64,000 bases of DNA from JBCCSZ01 sp039821145 (GCA_039821145.1 JBCBOS010000005.1:248001-312000); one strand, 5' to 3'. Positions 13,008 to 22,820 are shown, counted from the first letter of the stretch. The notes: generated from the sequence alone by a model not told the origin. Numbers and translations are program-made.

Positions 13008-15776
13008 ATGAATATTTCGACCAAAACTTGCATAGCGGGTTTACTGCTATTGCTTTGCACACATATGACATTCGGGGCACATTTGGCGATCATCGAGAGC
13101 CAATCTCACCACCCTTTCCATACAATGGACCAACGCTGGCAAACCATTGCCGCACAACGGGGACATACATCAAACATTTATGAACAAACAGCACTTGACC
13201 ACATCGACAGTCTCACCTCTGCAGACATTCTGATCATCACATCCGGCCTGATCGATATTCCTGCCCATCGCCAAGCCGTCATCCGCCAATTCGTCCAACA
13301 AGGCGGGAATGTCTACATCCAATCTGAATTTCAAATGACCAACCCAGGCAACCTCGCCTTTGAAACATTGATTGCCGACCTGGGCGGCAGCTTCCGCTGG
13401 GAAGGCCAAACCACTGGCAGCCTGGCACCTATGAACATCAGCGGCGACCTTTTGAGCAGCTCTGCTTCCGCCATCGGTTACTTCTGGTACGGCACCTACG
13501 GCCAAGGAGGCAAAAACATCATTCCTTTCCTAGAATTTGACCGCCAACACTACGGCTTCGTCTACTGTCCACAAAATCCAGTTCACGGCAAAGTCATGAC
13601 CATCTCCGACCAAGACTGGATCCGAGCATTCACCAGCCCATCTTTGCTCACCCAATTGGTAGACTATCTCAGCAGCTCCTTGCCACTCCAACAAATGCCC
13701 GACCTGATCATCAGCACCGACGACAATCCCGCCTGTGACGGCCAAGACGTGACCTTCACGGCTACCTACGATCCTTCTCTCACCGGACTGAGCTTCCAAT
13801 GGCTCGTCAACGGAAAGCCGATCGCTCTCGGCGACTCACCGACAATGACCACCAACAGCCTGGAGAATGGTGACCTCATCCAATGTCAACTCGTCCTGGC
13901 TTACGACTGCGGCAGATACAGCATTCTGTCCAACACCATCACCTTCGAAGAAATCTTTCCCATCGCAGCACCTCAGCTCAACATTCTCGCCGATCAGCTG
14001 AGTGCCTGCCAAAATGAACTGCTCAGCTTCCGGGCAGAAACACTGGGCGCCGGCCTCGCAACCAATTTGCAATACACATGGACAATAAACGGAGTGGCTG
14101 CCGGTAATGGCACCACCCTCAACACCACACAGTTGCAGGACAATGACATCATCGGCTTGCAACTGCAGTACAGCGACGACTGCGCAGACGACAATCTCAC
14201 CACCGCCGACGACATCCAGGTAGCCATCACGCCTACGGTGTATCCCAACATCCTCATCTCGGTCAACCAAAACAATGTCTGCCAAGGAGAACCCATCACC
14301 TTCACGGCTCAAGGCACCGACTGGGGCAACTTCTCCATCCTCCAATGGATGGTAGACGGCCAGGTCGTCCTGACCAACCAAACAGAATTTACCAGCGATC
14401 AACTGCAGAATGGACAAATCGTCAGCTGCAGCGTCCTTTCCACCTTGCCATGCGCCACCAAGACGCCCACCGCATCCAATGGCATCCAGGTAGCCATCCA
14501 GGCTCCTCGCACCCCGGAAGTCAGCATCGCTTCCAACCAAACCTTCATCTGCCAGGGCAGCGAAATCACCTTGATCGCATCGGGTCGCTACCTCGGCGAA
14601 CGCCCACGCTTCATCTGGAATGTGGACGGCAACATCACTCAGACAGACGAACCCAACCTGACGGTTCCCAATATTATGCGCGGCATGCAAATCAGCCTCA
14701 CCGCCATCAGCAGTGCAGATTGCATCAGCATTGGCACAGCCAACTCCAATGTCATCGACATCGAACTCAGCATGCCGGAGGTTCAAATACTAGAAATGGA
14801 AGGAGACCACTGTGGACTCCAAAATGGAATGATCGAAATAGAGGCGGTCAGCGGCGCCGCTCCTTTCTACTACGAATGGGACAATGGCCAAACCGGCAAT
14901 CTGCTCACAGATCTGGCAGCTGGAACTTACCAAGTCACCGCAACCGACGCAAACGGTTGTTACGCGATGGTCAGTTTCGAGATCAAAGCAGTCAATGGCC
15001 CAACCATAGAGCGTCTCGACATCCAAGCAACAGACTGCGAAAACCGCAACGGCGCTGCCACCGCATGGCTCGCAAGAGACGATTTTGACTACAGCTTTCG
15101 CTGGACCCGCGCTTCCGACGGCGAGTTGATTTCCGAACGCGCCACAGCAGACTACCTCAGCGACGGTACCTACTACCTGGAAATCACAGACGAATATGGC
15201 TGCAGCCACACCGACACCATCACTTTGGAAGCATCCGGCGACATTTGGTTCGACATCGACGCACCAGAATCCATCGCCCTGGGCCAGAGCGCAGAGCTCA
15301 ACGTGATCAGCGATGCCAACAGCAAGATCGACTGGGCCTGGGCACCGGACGCATCCCTTGACTGCACCCAATGTGACAATCCAAGCATTTCACCACTCAC
15401 CAGGACAGCCTACACCCTGACAGGGACCAACGAAGCAGGCTGCGAATTGACCAAGAGCGTCACCATCAATGTACTGGCAGATCGGAACGTATACATTCCC
15501 AATGCCTTCAGCCCCAACAACGATGGACAAAATGACCGTTTCACTGCCTACAGCGGCGGCGATGTCCAACAAATCAATTATCTGCGCGTCTTCGACCGCT
15601 GGGGAGGCCTGCTCTTTGAGCGCACCAACTTCAGCACCAATCAGGAAAGCAAAGGCTGGGACGGCACTTTCCAAGGCAAGACGCTCAAAACAGGGGTCTA
15701 CATCTACACTTTGGAAGTGAGCTACATCGACGGGCATACCGAAGTGCTGAGCGGCGACATCAGCATCATGCCATAA
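13008..15776 (+). CDS. Large secreted surface protein with Ig-like/SprB repeats and CHU_C (T9SS type B) domain
   Basis: About 922 residues from the ATG at 13008, with signal peptide MNISTKTCIAGLLLLLCTHMTFGA. Residues 25-230 form a glutamine-amidotransferase-like fold of the kind seen in ThuA/DUF4350 proteins (LAIIESQSHHPF, ADILIITSG, VIRQFVQQGGNVYI). Several Ig/PKD-like repeats follow, each with paired cysteines (CDGQDVTFTA, CQGEPITFTA, CQGSEITLIA), then SprB-like repeats (GLQNGMIEIEAVSGAAPFYYEW; AGTYQVTATDANGC), and the C-terminal gliding-motility-associated domain (YIPNAFSPNNDGQND ... YLRVFDRWGGLLFE ... WDGTFQG ... GVYIYTLEV). The last domain is the type B signal for export by T9SS. Probably an adhesin-like or ligand-binding surface protein; the ligand is unknown. 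Confidence 0.88.
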   Translation: MNISTKTCIAGLLLLLCTHMTFGAHLAIIESQSHHPFHTMDQRWQTIAAQRGHTSNIYEQTALDHIDSLTSADILIITSGLIDIPAHRQAVIRQFVQQGGNVYIQSEFQMTNPGNLAFETLIADLGGSFRWEGQTTGSLAPMNISGDLLSSSASAIGYFWYGTYGQGGKNIIPFLEFDRQHYGFVYCPQNPVHGKVMTISDQDWIRAFTSPSLLTQLVDYLSSSLPLQQMPDLIISTDDNPACDGQDVTFTATYDPSLTGLSFQWLVNGKPIALGDSPTMTTNSLENGDLIQCQLVLAYDCGRYSILSNTITFEEIFPIAAPQLNILADQLSACQNELLSFRAETLGAGLATNLQYTWTINGVAAGNGTTLNTTQLQDNDIIGLQLQYSDDCADDNLTTADDIQVAITPTVYPNILISVNQNNVCQGEPITFTAQGTDWGNFSILQWMVDGQVVLTNQTEFTSDQLQNGQIVSCSVLSTLPCATKTPTASNGIQVAIQAPRTPEVSIASNQTFICQGSEITLIASGRYLGERPRFIWNVDGNITQTDEPNLTVPNIMRGMQISLTAISSADCISIGTANSNVIDIELSMPEVQILEMEGDHCGLQNGMIEIEAVSGAAPFYYEWDNGQTGNLLTDLAAGTYQVTATDANGCYAMVSFEIKAVNGPTIERLDIQATDCENRNGAATAWLARDDFDYSFRWTRASDGELISERATADYLSDGTYYLEITDEYGCSHTDTITLEASGDIWFDIDAPESIALGQSAELNVISDANSKIDWAWAPDASLDCTQCDNPSISPLTRTAYTLTGTNEAGCELTKSVTINVLADRNVYIPNAFSPNNDGQNDRFTAYSGGDVQQINYLRVFDRWGGLLFERTNFSTNQESKGWDGTFQGKTLKTGVYIYTLEVSYIDGHTEVLSGDISIMP

Positions 15777-15843
15777 AAGAGAACAAAAAAGAGCTATAAA
15801 CTACAAAAGAACTACAAGAATTAAATTCATGGTTTTTGGTGAG

Positions 15844-15881
15844 TTCCCGGGGGTTGGTCGAACCTCCGGGAAACTTTTTTT
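15844..15881 (+). terminator. Rho-independent terminator after the CHU_C gene
   Basis: TTCCCGG...CCGGGAA stem extended by GGTT/AACC, followed by ACTTTTTTT. 68 nt after the stop codon. Confidence 0.85.
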
Positions 15882-15986
15882 ATGCGAAATATCTTTTTGG
15901 TGAAACCTTTGAGATTCCAGAGCCGTACATGGGAGTAAAACATTTTATTTATTAATATATTTAAAATAATTCCAATATTTACTACT

Positions 15987-16697
15987 ATGAGACGCCCCTC
16001 TACAATTGTACAAACCAACGGCAAATGGCTCCGAAAATTGATCCCATTTTTGGGAGCAGGTCTGCTACTGGCCACACAGCTTCAAGCTGAATGCACCTAT
16101 TCAAAGCCCTTGCAGGCCGTCATTGCCAACCAGACAAATGTGCTGAGTTGGAGTACACAGAAAGAGGAAAACAATGACTTTTTTGTCATTGAGCGTTCGC
16201 AGGATGGCGTGAGCTTCGAAAAGGCGGTCATCATGGAAGGCGCAGGCAACTCAGAAGAGGAGAAAAACTATCGCTTTGTCGATATTTCCAATGAATCCAA
16301 GCGCACCTTTTACCGACTGTTGCAAGTGGATTATGATGGAACGACGACCATGACCCACACGCTGATCGTCACACAGCAGGAAGAGACGCCTGTTTTCGAC
16401 ATCACAGCCATGAGTGCTTCTACCACAGATCGTTTTTTCTCCTTGATTGTAGATTCTTCCATTGACCACGAGATGGAGTACAGAGTGATGGATTTGATGG
16501 GAGAGATCAAAAAAGAGGGAACATCTCAAGTCATCCAAGGGACCAATGCCCTGTCCATTGATCTGGCAGAATTGGAAGTGGGAAGCTTTCAGTTTGCCCT
16601 CAAGGTCAAAAACCAATTGGAAATACTCAACATTCGCAAAGTAGACTCGAAAGAATTGCCGGATGTCAATCTGGCTCGACAAAATACAAAGAACTGA
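15987..16697 (+). CDS. Secreted protein with fibronectin-like domain, function unknown
   Basis: 236 residues with an N-terminal signal (about residues 14-35, RKLIPFLGAGLLLATQLQAE). The central block NVLSWSTQKEENNDFFVIERSQDGVSFEKAVIMEGAGNS...YRFVDISNESKRTFYRLLQVDYDG is the beta-sandwich repeat that usually precedes T9SS sorting domains in Bacteroidota proteins. The C-terminal part (YRVMDLMGEIKKEGTSQVIQGTNALSIDLAELEVGSFQFALKVKN) has the shape of a short type A sorting domain but lacks the usual YPNP start. I read it as a small surface or periplasmic protein. It stands alone between two terminators. Confidence 0.75.
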   Translation: MRRPSTIVQTNGKWLRKLIPFLGAGLLLATQLQAECTYSKPLQAVIANQTNVLSWSTQKEENNDFFVIERSQDGVSFEKAVIMEGAGNSEEEKNYRFVDISNESKRTFYRLLQVDYDGTTTMTHTLIVTQQEETPVFDITAMSASTTDRFFSLIVDSSIDHEMEYRVMDLMGEIKKEGTSQVIQGTNALSIDLAELEVGSFQFALKVKNQLEILNIRKVDSKELPDVNLARQNTKN

Positions 16698-16786
16698 TTC
16701 CCCCCATAGGCAAACGATTACCCGATGCCAGAATCAGTCCTCAAGAATTAGGAATTAGGGTAAAGTAGTTATTTAATGTTTGAAGG

Positions 16787-16816
16787 CTATCCCCCCACAG
16801 GATAGTCTTTTTTTTA
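16787..16816 (+). terminator. Terminator between convergent genes
   Basis: CTATCC-n7-GGATAG stem followed by TCTTTTTTTT; 90 nt after the 15987 gene. Confidence 0.75.
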
Positions 16817-19597
16817 TCTTCTCCGGCCCCCCGCATCAATTTCTATCCCTCCCTTCTTTTGATCAAAACCCGACAGGGACCATCCAAAACCAAGGCTGAC
16901 ATAGCGGCGCAGGGCATTGCTGCGAACTTCTTGCACAAAGTTGAAGGCATTGCTGCGGCGAATGCCCAAGTTGCGATCCAGGATGTCGTATACCGATAAG
17001 ATGAACCGACCTTTTTTCTGGAAAACGTATTGGGTGATTGATGCTCTCCACAAGGGAACCGACTGGGCAGCACCAAAGGACTCGTCGGAATAGCGGCTGT
17101 AGTCAAAGATGGAGTTGAGTTCGGTATTTTTTCCCACAAAAACCGTCAAGTCAGCAAAATAGGTTTGGCTCAGATAGCTTTGGTTGAGGTCTTGTAGCAA
17201 ATCGTAACGGACCTTGTTCCACCCCAAATCAGCCCCAAAGCGAAAGTCGATTTTGTCCCAACTCCTGTTGCTGATCGAATACTCCAAGTTGTAAGATTGG
17301 CGCTGTACGAGATTTCGCTGGCCGTTGACAAAGACGATGGAACGGCTGTAGTTGCTGCCCAAATTGACACTGCTTCGACTCTTCATAAAGCGCAGCGGAC
17401 TGCCAAAAGAAATGTTGGCCCGGGCCAGCCAATCCTCATCGACATTGAGCGGCTGGATGACCTGCTGTAGTTGTGCATCGATCGACTGGGCCTGGGTGAT
17501 CTTGTTGCGGGTGTAGCTCAGCCCCGCATTGGCAAACAAACTGATCTGCGAAAACTGACTGAACAACAGGTATCTCAACTCCAAATCGTGGATGTATTCG
17601 GGAATCAGATCGGGATTGCCAATGTACTGGCGAAGGGGGTCACTGTTGTCCACAATGGGCTGTAATTGTTCGAGGCTGGGTTCCTGAATGGAGGTCCGGT
17701 AGGCAAAGGTCAGCTCGTTGGCTTGTCCAAAGTCCCGCTTGTAGCGAAGGCTGGGCAAAAAGCGGACGTAAGAATCGCGGACAGATTGGACCTCATTGCT
17801 CAGCTGTCCCTGCAGCCGATAATACTGCATGGCAGCGCCCAGGGTCAATTTGCTCTTTCGCCGATTCCAACGGAAGTTGATTCCAGCCCGATCAAAGGCA
17901 TACTGCTGGGTGTAAAAACGACTCAATTCCTCATTGAACTGCTCCCCCATCGGCAATTGATCGTAGAATTCCTTGTCCAATTGGTTGTCAACTGTCTGGT
18001 GGGCAAAATTGAATTCCAGGTAGCGGCCCTTTTGAAGGGGTTCTGTATAGGAAAAGCGGAGGCCATAGCTGTTCAACTGCTCGTCCTGTGACTGCCGTTG
18101 GTTGATGCGGTCGGTGAATGCTTGTTGAAAGAAGGTGTTGCGGGAGTCTAGGCGAGAGGCAGCCTCATTGCTGCGGAGACCCAGGGAGGCATCGGCCACA
18201 AACAGGCGCCCCCTTTTGCGGAAGCGCCGACGGTAGACCAGCGAAGAACGAAGCAGCAGGTTGTCACCTTGGGACGCAAACTGGCGAATTCCCTCGTTTT
18301 CGGCCTCTTGCCGATCATTGAAGCTGCGACGGGTGGAGCGATTCTCTTGATCTGCCGTATTGTAGCCCAGACTGCTTTGCCAGCCCAGGTTTTGGAAGGA
18401 ATCGATGCGATGGCGCAAATTGACATTGAGGCGGTGATTGGTGTTGTCGGAGGCAAACTTGCTGTCCCCTTCGGATGTGAATCCATTTTCGGTCAACAGG
18501 CTTTGCTGGCGGGTAGAGCGATCCAGGTCGGTGTTGACATGGTTGAAAAAATAACTGCTGCGCAATTCGGTCCGCTTCCCAAAGTCCTGATTGAAGTTGA
18601 GTCCTCCTGCGTGAGTTGACAAAATGCCGTCTTGCTGGGCCAAGCTGAGGGGCAGTCCAGCATCGTTCAGGTCCAATCGAACGCGTCCGCCCTCATTGGC
18701 CCCTCCCAGAAAACTGCCCAAGCCTCCGGAAAAATTGATGTATTCATCCAGTGAAAAGCCCTGCTCGTTGACATTGTTGCCCATGCCAATCACCGACAAT
18801 TGCGCCCCTTTGCCAAATCGGTTGAGATTCATCTTCCCCTGGTAGCGATCATCCGTCCCATAGCCTGCCTCTAGGTCTCCAAAATATCCGTTCTTCTTGT
18901 CCTCCTTTAGGCTCAGGTTGATGGCCCGCCTTTCGTTGCCATCGTCAATGCCGGAAAAGGTGGCCAATTCCGACTTTTTGTCAAATACCTGTACCTTGTC
19001 CACCGCATCGGCAGGCAGATTCTTGGTGGCGATTTTGGGATCATTGCCAAAAAACTCCTTGCCGTCTACCAACACCTGCTGAACTGCTTCCCCCTGTGCC
19101 CGGATGTTTCCCGCCCGGTCCACTTCCACCCCTGGCAACTTGCGCAGCAAATCCTCCACCCTCGCCCCCTGCCGGGTTTTGAAGGCATCGGCTTGGTACT
19201 CAATGGTGTCTTGGCGGATGGACATCGGTATGCGCTCTCCCGATACCAATATCTCATCCAGCACAGCATCGGATGCTCTCAGCCGAATGGGCGGAAGATT
19301 GACATCCTTGTCATCGGCTGACAACTCCACGGCCTGGTATTGCAATTGGTAGCCAACATAAGATACTTGCAAGAGGTATGTCCCAGGCGATTGGCGCTTG
19401 ATCTCAAACCGCCCTTTGTCGCCACTGATCGCAAAACCGACCAGGACCGAATCTTGTGCATTCATCAGTACCACCGTGGCACCTGGCAGGGGCATGGAAG
19501 TCGTATCTACGACGGTGCCCCGGATGTCTAGCTTGGATTGGGCAAAAAGAGAGCTGGTGGCCAAGGACAAGAGGACGAGCAAACAACAGTATTTCAT
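16814..19597 (-). CDS. TonB-dependent receptor-like outer-membrane beta-barrel protein
   Basis: 927 residues. Signal peptide MKYCCLLVLLSLATSSLFAQ. A carboxypeptidase-regulatory-like beta-sandwich at about 22-110 (LDIRGTVVDTTSMPLPGATVVLM ... GRFEIKRQSPGTYLLQVSYVGY) is followed by a plug-like region (DTIEYQADAFKTRQGARVEDLLRKLPGVEVDRAGNIRAQGE ... VLVDGKEFFGNDPK) and a long 16-24-strand barrel ending in aromatic-rich strands. This is the OMP_b-brl_3 family, which lacks a clear TonB box. Its gene follows the GLPGLI gene by 51 nt, the standard pairing of these two families in Bacteroidota; both are thought to act together at the cell envelope, possibly on peptides or metal chelates. Ligand unknown. 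Confidence 0.9.
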   Translation of the reverse strand: MKYCCLLVLLSLATSSLFAQSKLDIRGTVVDTTSMPLPGATVVLMNAQDSVLVGFAISGDKGRFEIKRQSPGTYLLQVSYVGYQLQYQAVELSADDKDVNLPPIRLRASDAVLDEILVSGERIPMSIRQDTIEYQADAFKTRQGARVEDLLRKLPGVEVDRAGNIRAQGEAVQQVLVDGKEFFGNDPKIATKNLPADAVDKVQVFDKKSELATFSGIDDGNERRAINLSLKEDKKNGYFGDLEAGYGTDDRYQGKMNLNRFGKGAQLSVIGMGNNVNEQGFSLDEYINFSGGLGSFLGGANEGGRVRLDLNDAGLPLSLAQQDGILSTHAGGLNFNQDFGKRTELRSSYFFNHVNTDLDRSTRQQSLLTENGFTSEGDSKFASDNTNHRLNVNLRHRIDSFQNLGWQSSLGYNTADQENRSTRRSFNDRQEAENEGIRQFASQGDNLLLRSSLVYRRRFRKRGRLFVADASLGLRSNEAASRLDSRNTFFQQAFTDRINQRQSQDEQLNSYGLRFSYTEPLQKGRYLEFNFAHQTVDNQLDKEFYDQLPMGEQFNEELSRFYTQQYAFDRAGINFRWNRRKSKLTLGAAMQYYRLQGQLSNEVQSVRDSYVRFLPSLRYKRDFGQANELTFAYRTSIQEPSLEQLQPIVDNSDPLRQYIGNPDLIPEYIHDLELRYLLFSQFSQISLFANAGLSYTRNKITQAQSIDAQLQQVIQPLNVDEDWLARANISFGSPLRFMKSRSSVNLGSNYSRSIVFVNGQRNLVQRQSYNLEYSISNRSWDKIDFRFGADLGWNKVRYDLLQDLNQSYLSQTYFADLTVFVGKNTELNSIFDYSRYSDESFGAAQSVPLWRASITQYVFQKKGRFILSVYDILDRNLGIRRSNAFNFVQEVRSNALRRYVSLGFGWSLSGFDQKKGGIEIDAGGRRR

Positions 19598-19648
19598 TTG
19601 GATGTTTTTGCGGTGGTGAAGGAGAAAGAAGGAAAATGGCTGTCGATT

Positions 19649-20410
19649 CTAGTTGTTTTGGATTCTGATGGTCGTGCGGGTCTGGCCGCGTTCGGCACCC
19701 ATTTCCTTGAGCTTTTTGTCCACAATTTTTTTCATTTCTTCGGCAGAGACCTTCTTGCCTTTGGCAGGCACGGTGATGCTTGCAGGTGCGATGGGATTCA
19801 GATCTACCTTGATGGCGTCAATTTGGCGCTTGCCATCGTTGAGGACCACTCTCAGAACAGCCCCTGGCAGTTGGCCAAATTCAGATGGTCCGACGGGAGC
19901 GGCAATTTGTGGGGTAAACCATGCTTCTACGGAGCGACTGCTGTCCTGCAAAACGGCCTTCATGCATACGTAGTCCAATATTTTGACTTGATCGGCCGTA
20001 ATTTTCCAATCGAGCTTTTTGATCTGATCGCGGATGAGGAATTTTTTGCCCATGAAGTCGCGCATGTTGACCATTTCGTCGTCTGCCCAGTTGAGGTACA
20101 ATTGATTGTCGGGACGGGCAACGATCATGCGCACCTGCATTTCGCCATCTCCGCTGGACGTCTCCCGCGTCAATTCGTTTTCCTGATTTTCATCGATGTC
20201 TTTGTAGAGCGACAGCCCATCTTTGAAGTAAAGGCTTTTCATAAATTTTTGCTCGGTGGGGATCAAGGCCTTCATGGCATCGTCCATTTCATCGGGCAAG
20301 TCCACATCCAATTTGACGGTTTCTCGATAGTGAATGGTTCCTTCGCCTTGAAAGGTGAATAGTTGGGGAATGCACAGGGCCAAAAACAAGATATACCAGC
20401 TGCTGGTCAT
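19649..20410 (-). CDS. GLPGLI family protein
   Basis: 253 residues with signal peptide MTSSWYILFLALCIPQLFTFQ. The sequence has the family's beta-rich body (GTIHYRETVKLDVDLPDEMDDAMKALIPTEQKFMKSLYFKDGLSLYKD) and the name-giving motif region near the C-terminus in the form PSEFGQLPGAVLRV. Members are periplasmic or outer-membrane-associated and nearly always sit beside a TonB-like receptor gene, as here. Biochemical role not established. It is the first gene of the operon and is divergent from the histidine-kinase gene, with phased repeats in the 170-bp interval. Confidence 0.9.
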   Translation of the reverse strand: MTSSWYILFLALCIPQLFTFQGEGTIHYRETVKLDVDLPDEMDDAMKALIPTEQKFMKSLYFKDGLSLYKDIDENQENELTRETSSGDGEMQVRMIVARPDNQLYLNWADDEMVNMRDFMGKKFLIRDQIKKLDWKITADQVKILDYVCMKAVLQDSSRSVEAWFTPQIAAPVGPSEFGQLPGAVLRVVLNDGKRQIDAIKVDLNPIAPASITVPAKGKKVSAEEMKKIVDKKLKEMGAERGQTRTTIRIQNN

Positions 20411-20497
20411 AATACGAGGATTGAGATTGATTAAAAAATGAATGATTCTCCAGAATCACATTGACACTTGCAAAAGTAGCCGTCAGAAGAGGGCGGC

Positions 20498-20536
20498 AGG
20501 TTAATCAATCTAGAAGTAAGGTTAATTAAGGTTAAT
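20498..20536. promoter_or_regulatory. Three phased AGGTTAAT direct repeats (candidate response-regulator operator)
   Basis: AGGTTAAT occurs at 20498, 20519 and 20529, spaced 21 and 10 nt, that is two and one helical turns. OmpR/PhoB-family regulators bind direct repeats with this phasing. It lies between the GLPGLI/receptor operon and the kinase/regulator operon and about 30 nt upstream of the -7 box of the latter. Confidence 0.55.
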
Positions 20537-20565
20537 GAAACCGGGCAGAGCATGTCGCTATGCTG

Positions 20566-20573
20566 TACTTTTG
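20566..20573 (+). promoter_or_regulatory. -7 element TACTTTTG of the kinase/regulator operon
   Basis: Perfect TAnnTTTG. It lies only 8 nt before the ATG at 20581, so the transcript would be nearly leaderless if both are right. No TTG is seen at the -33 distance; the region is occupied by the AGGTTAAT repeats, as for an activated promoter. Confidence 0.5.
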
Positions 20574-20580
20574 TATACAT

Positions 20581-22128
20581 ATGATGGAAAACAAGCGAAA
20601 ATATTTGCCCCTCTCCCTGGTGTTTGGCAGCCTGTTGTTGCTGATGGGATTTTTGTATTCCTGGCTGGACATGTCCTATGAGGCGGAAGAAGATCACTTG
20701 CGGCAGCAGACCAATTCGCTTTTCCTCAATGCGGTCCGCGATGCCAAAGACGAGTTGCTGGTCGAGTTCTTGCCCAAGATGCTCCAACAGGCAACTGAAA
20801 AAGTCGAGGCATCTGTTGATGAAAACCAACGGCTGTTTGCGGGCGAAGATTCTTCCTCGGTCAATGTTAGGATTCATCTCGAACAAGGGTCCAGCCACTT
20901 GATCGTGATGGAAAAAGACGGAGTGTTTCCAGATTCTGTCCGGACCAAAAGCCGAATACAAGAAACCAAAGTCATTGTCAAAAAAGAGCTAAATGATACC
21001 CTCATGCGGATGGCCCTGTCTACGGGGGTAGATGGCGGGCTTGACAAATCCATTCGGGGCGCACTGGCCATTTTTACAGATTTGGAAAATGACAGCACTT
21101 TTCTCAGCAGCGATTCCATCCATCGCAAACACAGAGAGGTCTTGCCCATTTTGAGAGAAAATTTTAGCCAAAGATGTTCACTGGTCAACTTGCCAGGCCA
21201 ACAGCAAATCCTGAGCTGGGAAGAAGCCAAAGAAGTGCAGGGCTTGGTCAGCGAAAAGTATTCCGACAGTTGGAACGGCAAGGAGTATGCGGCGGTCCTG
21301 CAAGGCTACGAGGGGCAGTTGATGAGAAACATTTTGCCCCAACTTCTTTTCTCTTTGCTGCTGATGATGAGCATTGCAACGGCCTTTTGGCTGATGTACC
21401 AAGCCTGGCAAAAACAAAGGCGCCTGATCGAGATCAAAAATGATTTCATCAGCAACATCACCCACGAGTTGAAAACCCCCATCACCACAGTGGGAGTGGC
21501 CATCGAGGCCTTGAGCAATTTCGACGCACTCAGCGATCCGGTCCGCACCCAGGAATACCTTCAAATTTCCAAACAAGAGCTCAACCGCCTGTCCATTCTG
21601 GTGGATAAAGTGCTCAAAATGAGCCTGTTCGAAAAACAAGAACCCGAACTCAAACTGGAATCCCTCGACCTCCGGCAATTGGTAGAAGAGATGTTGGCAT
21701 CCATGAAATTGCAATTCGAAAAGCACAAAGCACAGGTTCAATTCCACAGCGATGGCCAGCAGTTTCTCCTCCAGGCCGATCGCATCCACCTGACCAACGT
21801 CCTTTACAATTTGATTGACAATGCCTTGAAGTACAGCAAAGAACAGCCTCAGATACACATCCAACTATCGGCCCACCCCTCTCAGCTTGAGCTGCGGGTT
21901 AAGGACCACGGCATTGGCATTCCCAAAGAGTTTCAGGACAAAATTTTCAACAAATTTTTCCGCGTGCCCAAAGGCGATGCCCACAATGTGAAGGGCTATG
22001 GACTGGGGCTGGCCTATGTCGCCAGCGTGGTCCGCCAACACAGGGGAAGCATCGAGCTGGAAAGCCGGGCCAGCCAGGGAAGTGAGTTTCGCATTGTCCT
22101 CCCCAAAGATGTAACAGCAGACCAATGA
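20581..22128 (+). CDS. Sensor histidine kinase (HisKA/HATPase, RprX-like)
   Basis: About 515 residues from the ATG at 20581; a second ATG follows directly. One membrane helix lies at about 10-28 (LPLSLVFGSLLLLMGFLYSWL), then a ~230-residue extracytoplasmic sensor region of unknown fold, and a second helix at about 250-275 (LPQLLFSLLLMMSIATAFWLMY). The catalytic core follows: HisKA with the phosphoacceptor in NDFISNITHELKTPITT (about H295), N box LYNLIDNALKYSKEQ, G1 box DHGIGIPKEFQDKIFNKFFRVPKGD and G2 GYGLGLAYV. It shares ATGA with the downstream response regulator gene. Divergent from the GLPGLI/receptor operon, which is a plausible target. Confidence 0.93.
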   Translation: MMENKRKYLPLSLVFGSLLLLMGFLYSWLDMSYEAEEDHLRQQTNSLFLNAVRDAKDELLVEFLPKMLQQATEKVEASVDENQRLFAGEDSSSVNVRIHLEQGSSHLIVMEKDGVFPDSVRTKSRIQETKVIVKKELNDTLMRMALSTGVDGGLDKSIRGALAIFTDLENDSTFLSSDSIHRKHREVLPILRENFSQRCSLVNLPGQQQILSWEEAKEVQGLVSEKYSDSWNGKEYAAVLQGYEGQLMRNILPQLLFSLLLMMSIATAFWLMYQAWQKQRRLIEIKNDFISNITHELKTPITTVGVAIEALSNFDALSDPVRTQEYLQISKQELNRLSILVDKVLKMSLFEKQEPELKLESLDLRQLVEEMLASMKLQFEKHKAQVQFHSDGQQFLLQADRIHLTNVLYNLIDNALKYSKEQPQIHIQLSAHPSQLELRVKDHGIGIPKEFQDKIFNKFFRVPKGDAHNVKGYGLGLAYVASVVRQHRGSIELESRASQGSEFRIVLPKDVTADQ

Positions 22129-22820
22129 AGAAGACCAAAGTACTCTACGTAGAAGACGAGCCATTCTTGGCCAAGATCGTCAAGGAAAGCCTGGAGAGCC
22201 GCGCCTATGATGTCAACCTGGTGGAAGACGGACTGCTCGTATTGCCTGCCTTCGAACAATACCGCCCCGACATCTGCATCCTGGATGTCATGCTGCCCAA
22301 CAAGGATGGCTTCAGCCTTGGCAAGGAGATTCGCAAGAAAGCCCCCCAGCTTCCCATCATTTATTTGACGGCCAAAAACCAAACCCAAGACCTGCTCAAC
22401 GGCTTTCAATCCGGCGGCAATGACTACATCAAAAAGCCATTCAGCATGGAAGAATTGATCGTGCGCATCGAAAACTTGCTCGCCCTCACCAATGCCGACG
22501 GACGACAAAAAACTGCCTCCTCCGACGAGGTTTCCATTGGACAATTTGTCTTTTATCCCAAAAAATACGAGCTGCATTTTGGCGATGCCATCCGAAAACT
22601 GTCCCACCGCGACACACAGCTCTTGCACATCTTGTCCAGCAAGCGCAACACGGCCGTCCAGCGCAAAGACATCCTGCGAGAAGTCTGGGGCGACGACTCC
22701 TTTTTCAATTCCCGCAACCTCGATGTCTACATCGCCAAGCTGCGGGACTACCTAAAGGCCGATCCCGAGGTGCGCATCATTACCTTGAAGGGAGTGGGGT
22801 ATCATTTTTCGGTGGGTTGA
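22125..22820 (+). CDS. OmpR-family response regulator (RprY-like)
   Basis: 231 residues. Receiver domain with acidic pocket EDE near residue 10, phosphoacceptor in DICILDVMLPNKDGF (about D54), and YIKKPF with the conserved Lys (about K104). The C-terminal winged helix (about 135-231) ends RNLDVYIAKLRDYLKADPEVRIITLKGVGYHFSV, the OmpR/PhoB signature. Its start overlaps the kinase stop by 4 nt, so the two form a coupled pair. Because this subfamily binds phased direct repeats, the AGGTTAAT array between the divergent operons is its likely operator (inference). Confidence 0.93.
   Translation: MKKTKVLYVEDEPFLAKIVKESLESRAYDVNLVEDGLLVLPAFEQYRPDICILDVMLPNKDGFSLGKEIRKKAPQLPIIYLTAKNQTQDLLNGFQSGGNDYIKKPFSMEELIVRIENLLALTNADGRQKTASSDEVSIGQFVFYPKKYELHFGDAIRKLSHRDTQLLHILSSKRNTAVQRKDILREVWGDDSFFNSRNLDVYIAKLRDYLKADPEVRIITLKGVGYHFSVG

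Noticed and set aside
13836..14786. 316-codon minus-strand frame opposite the CHU_C gene, and similar long shadows opposite 42-47 kb
   Set aside because: Antisense frames over repeat-rich coding sequence; the sense proteins have signal peptides, domain order and sorting domains.
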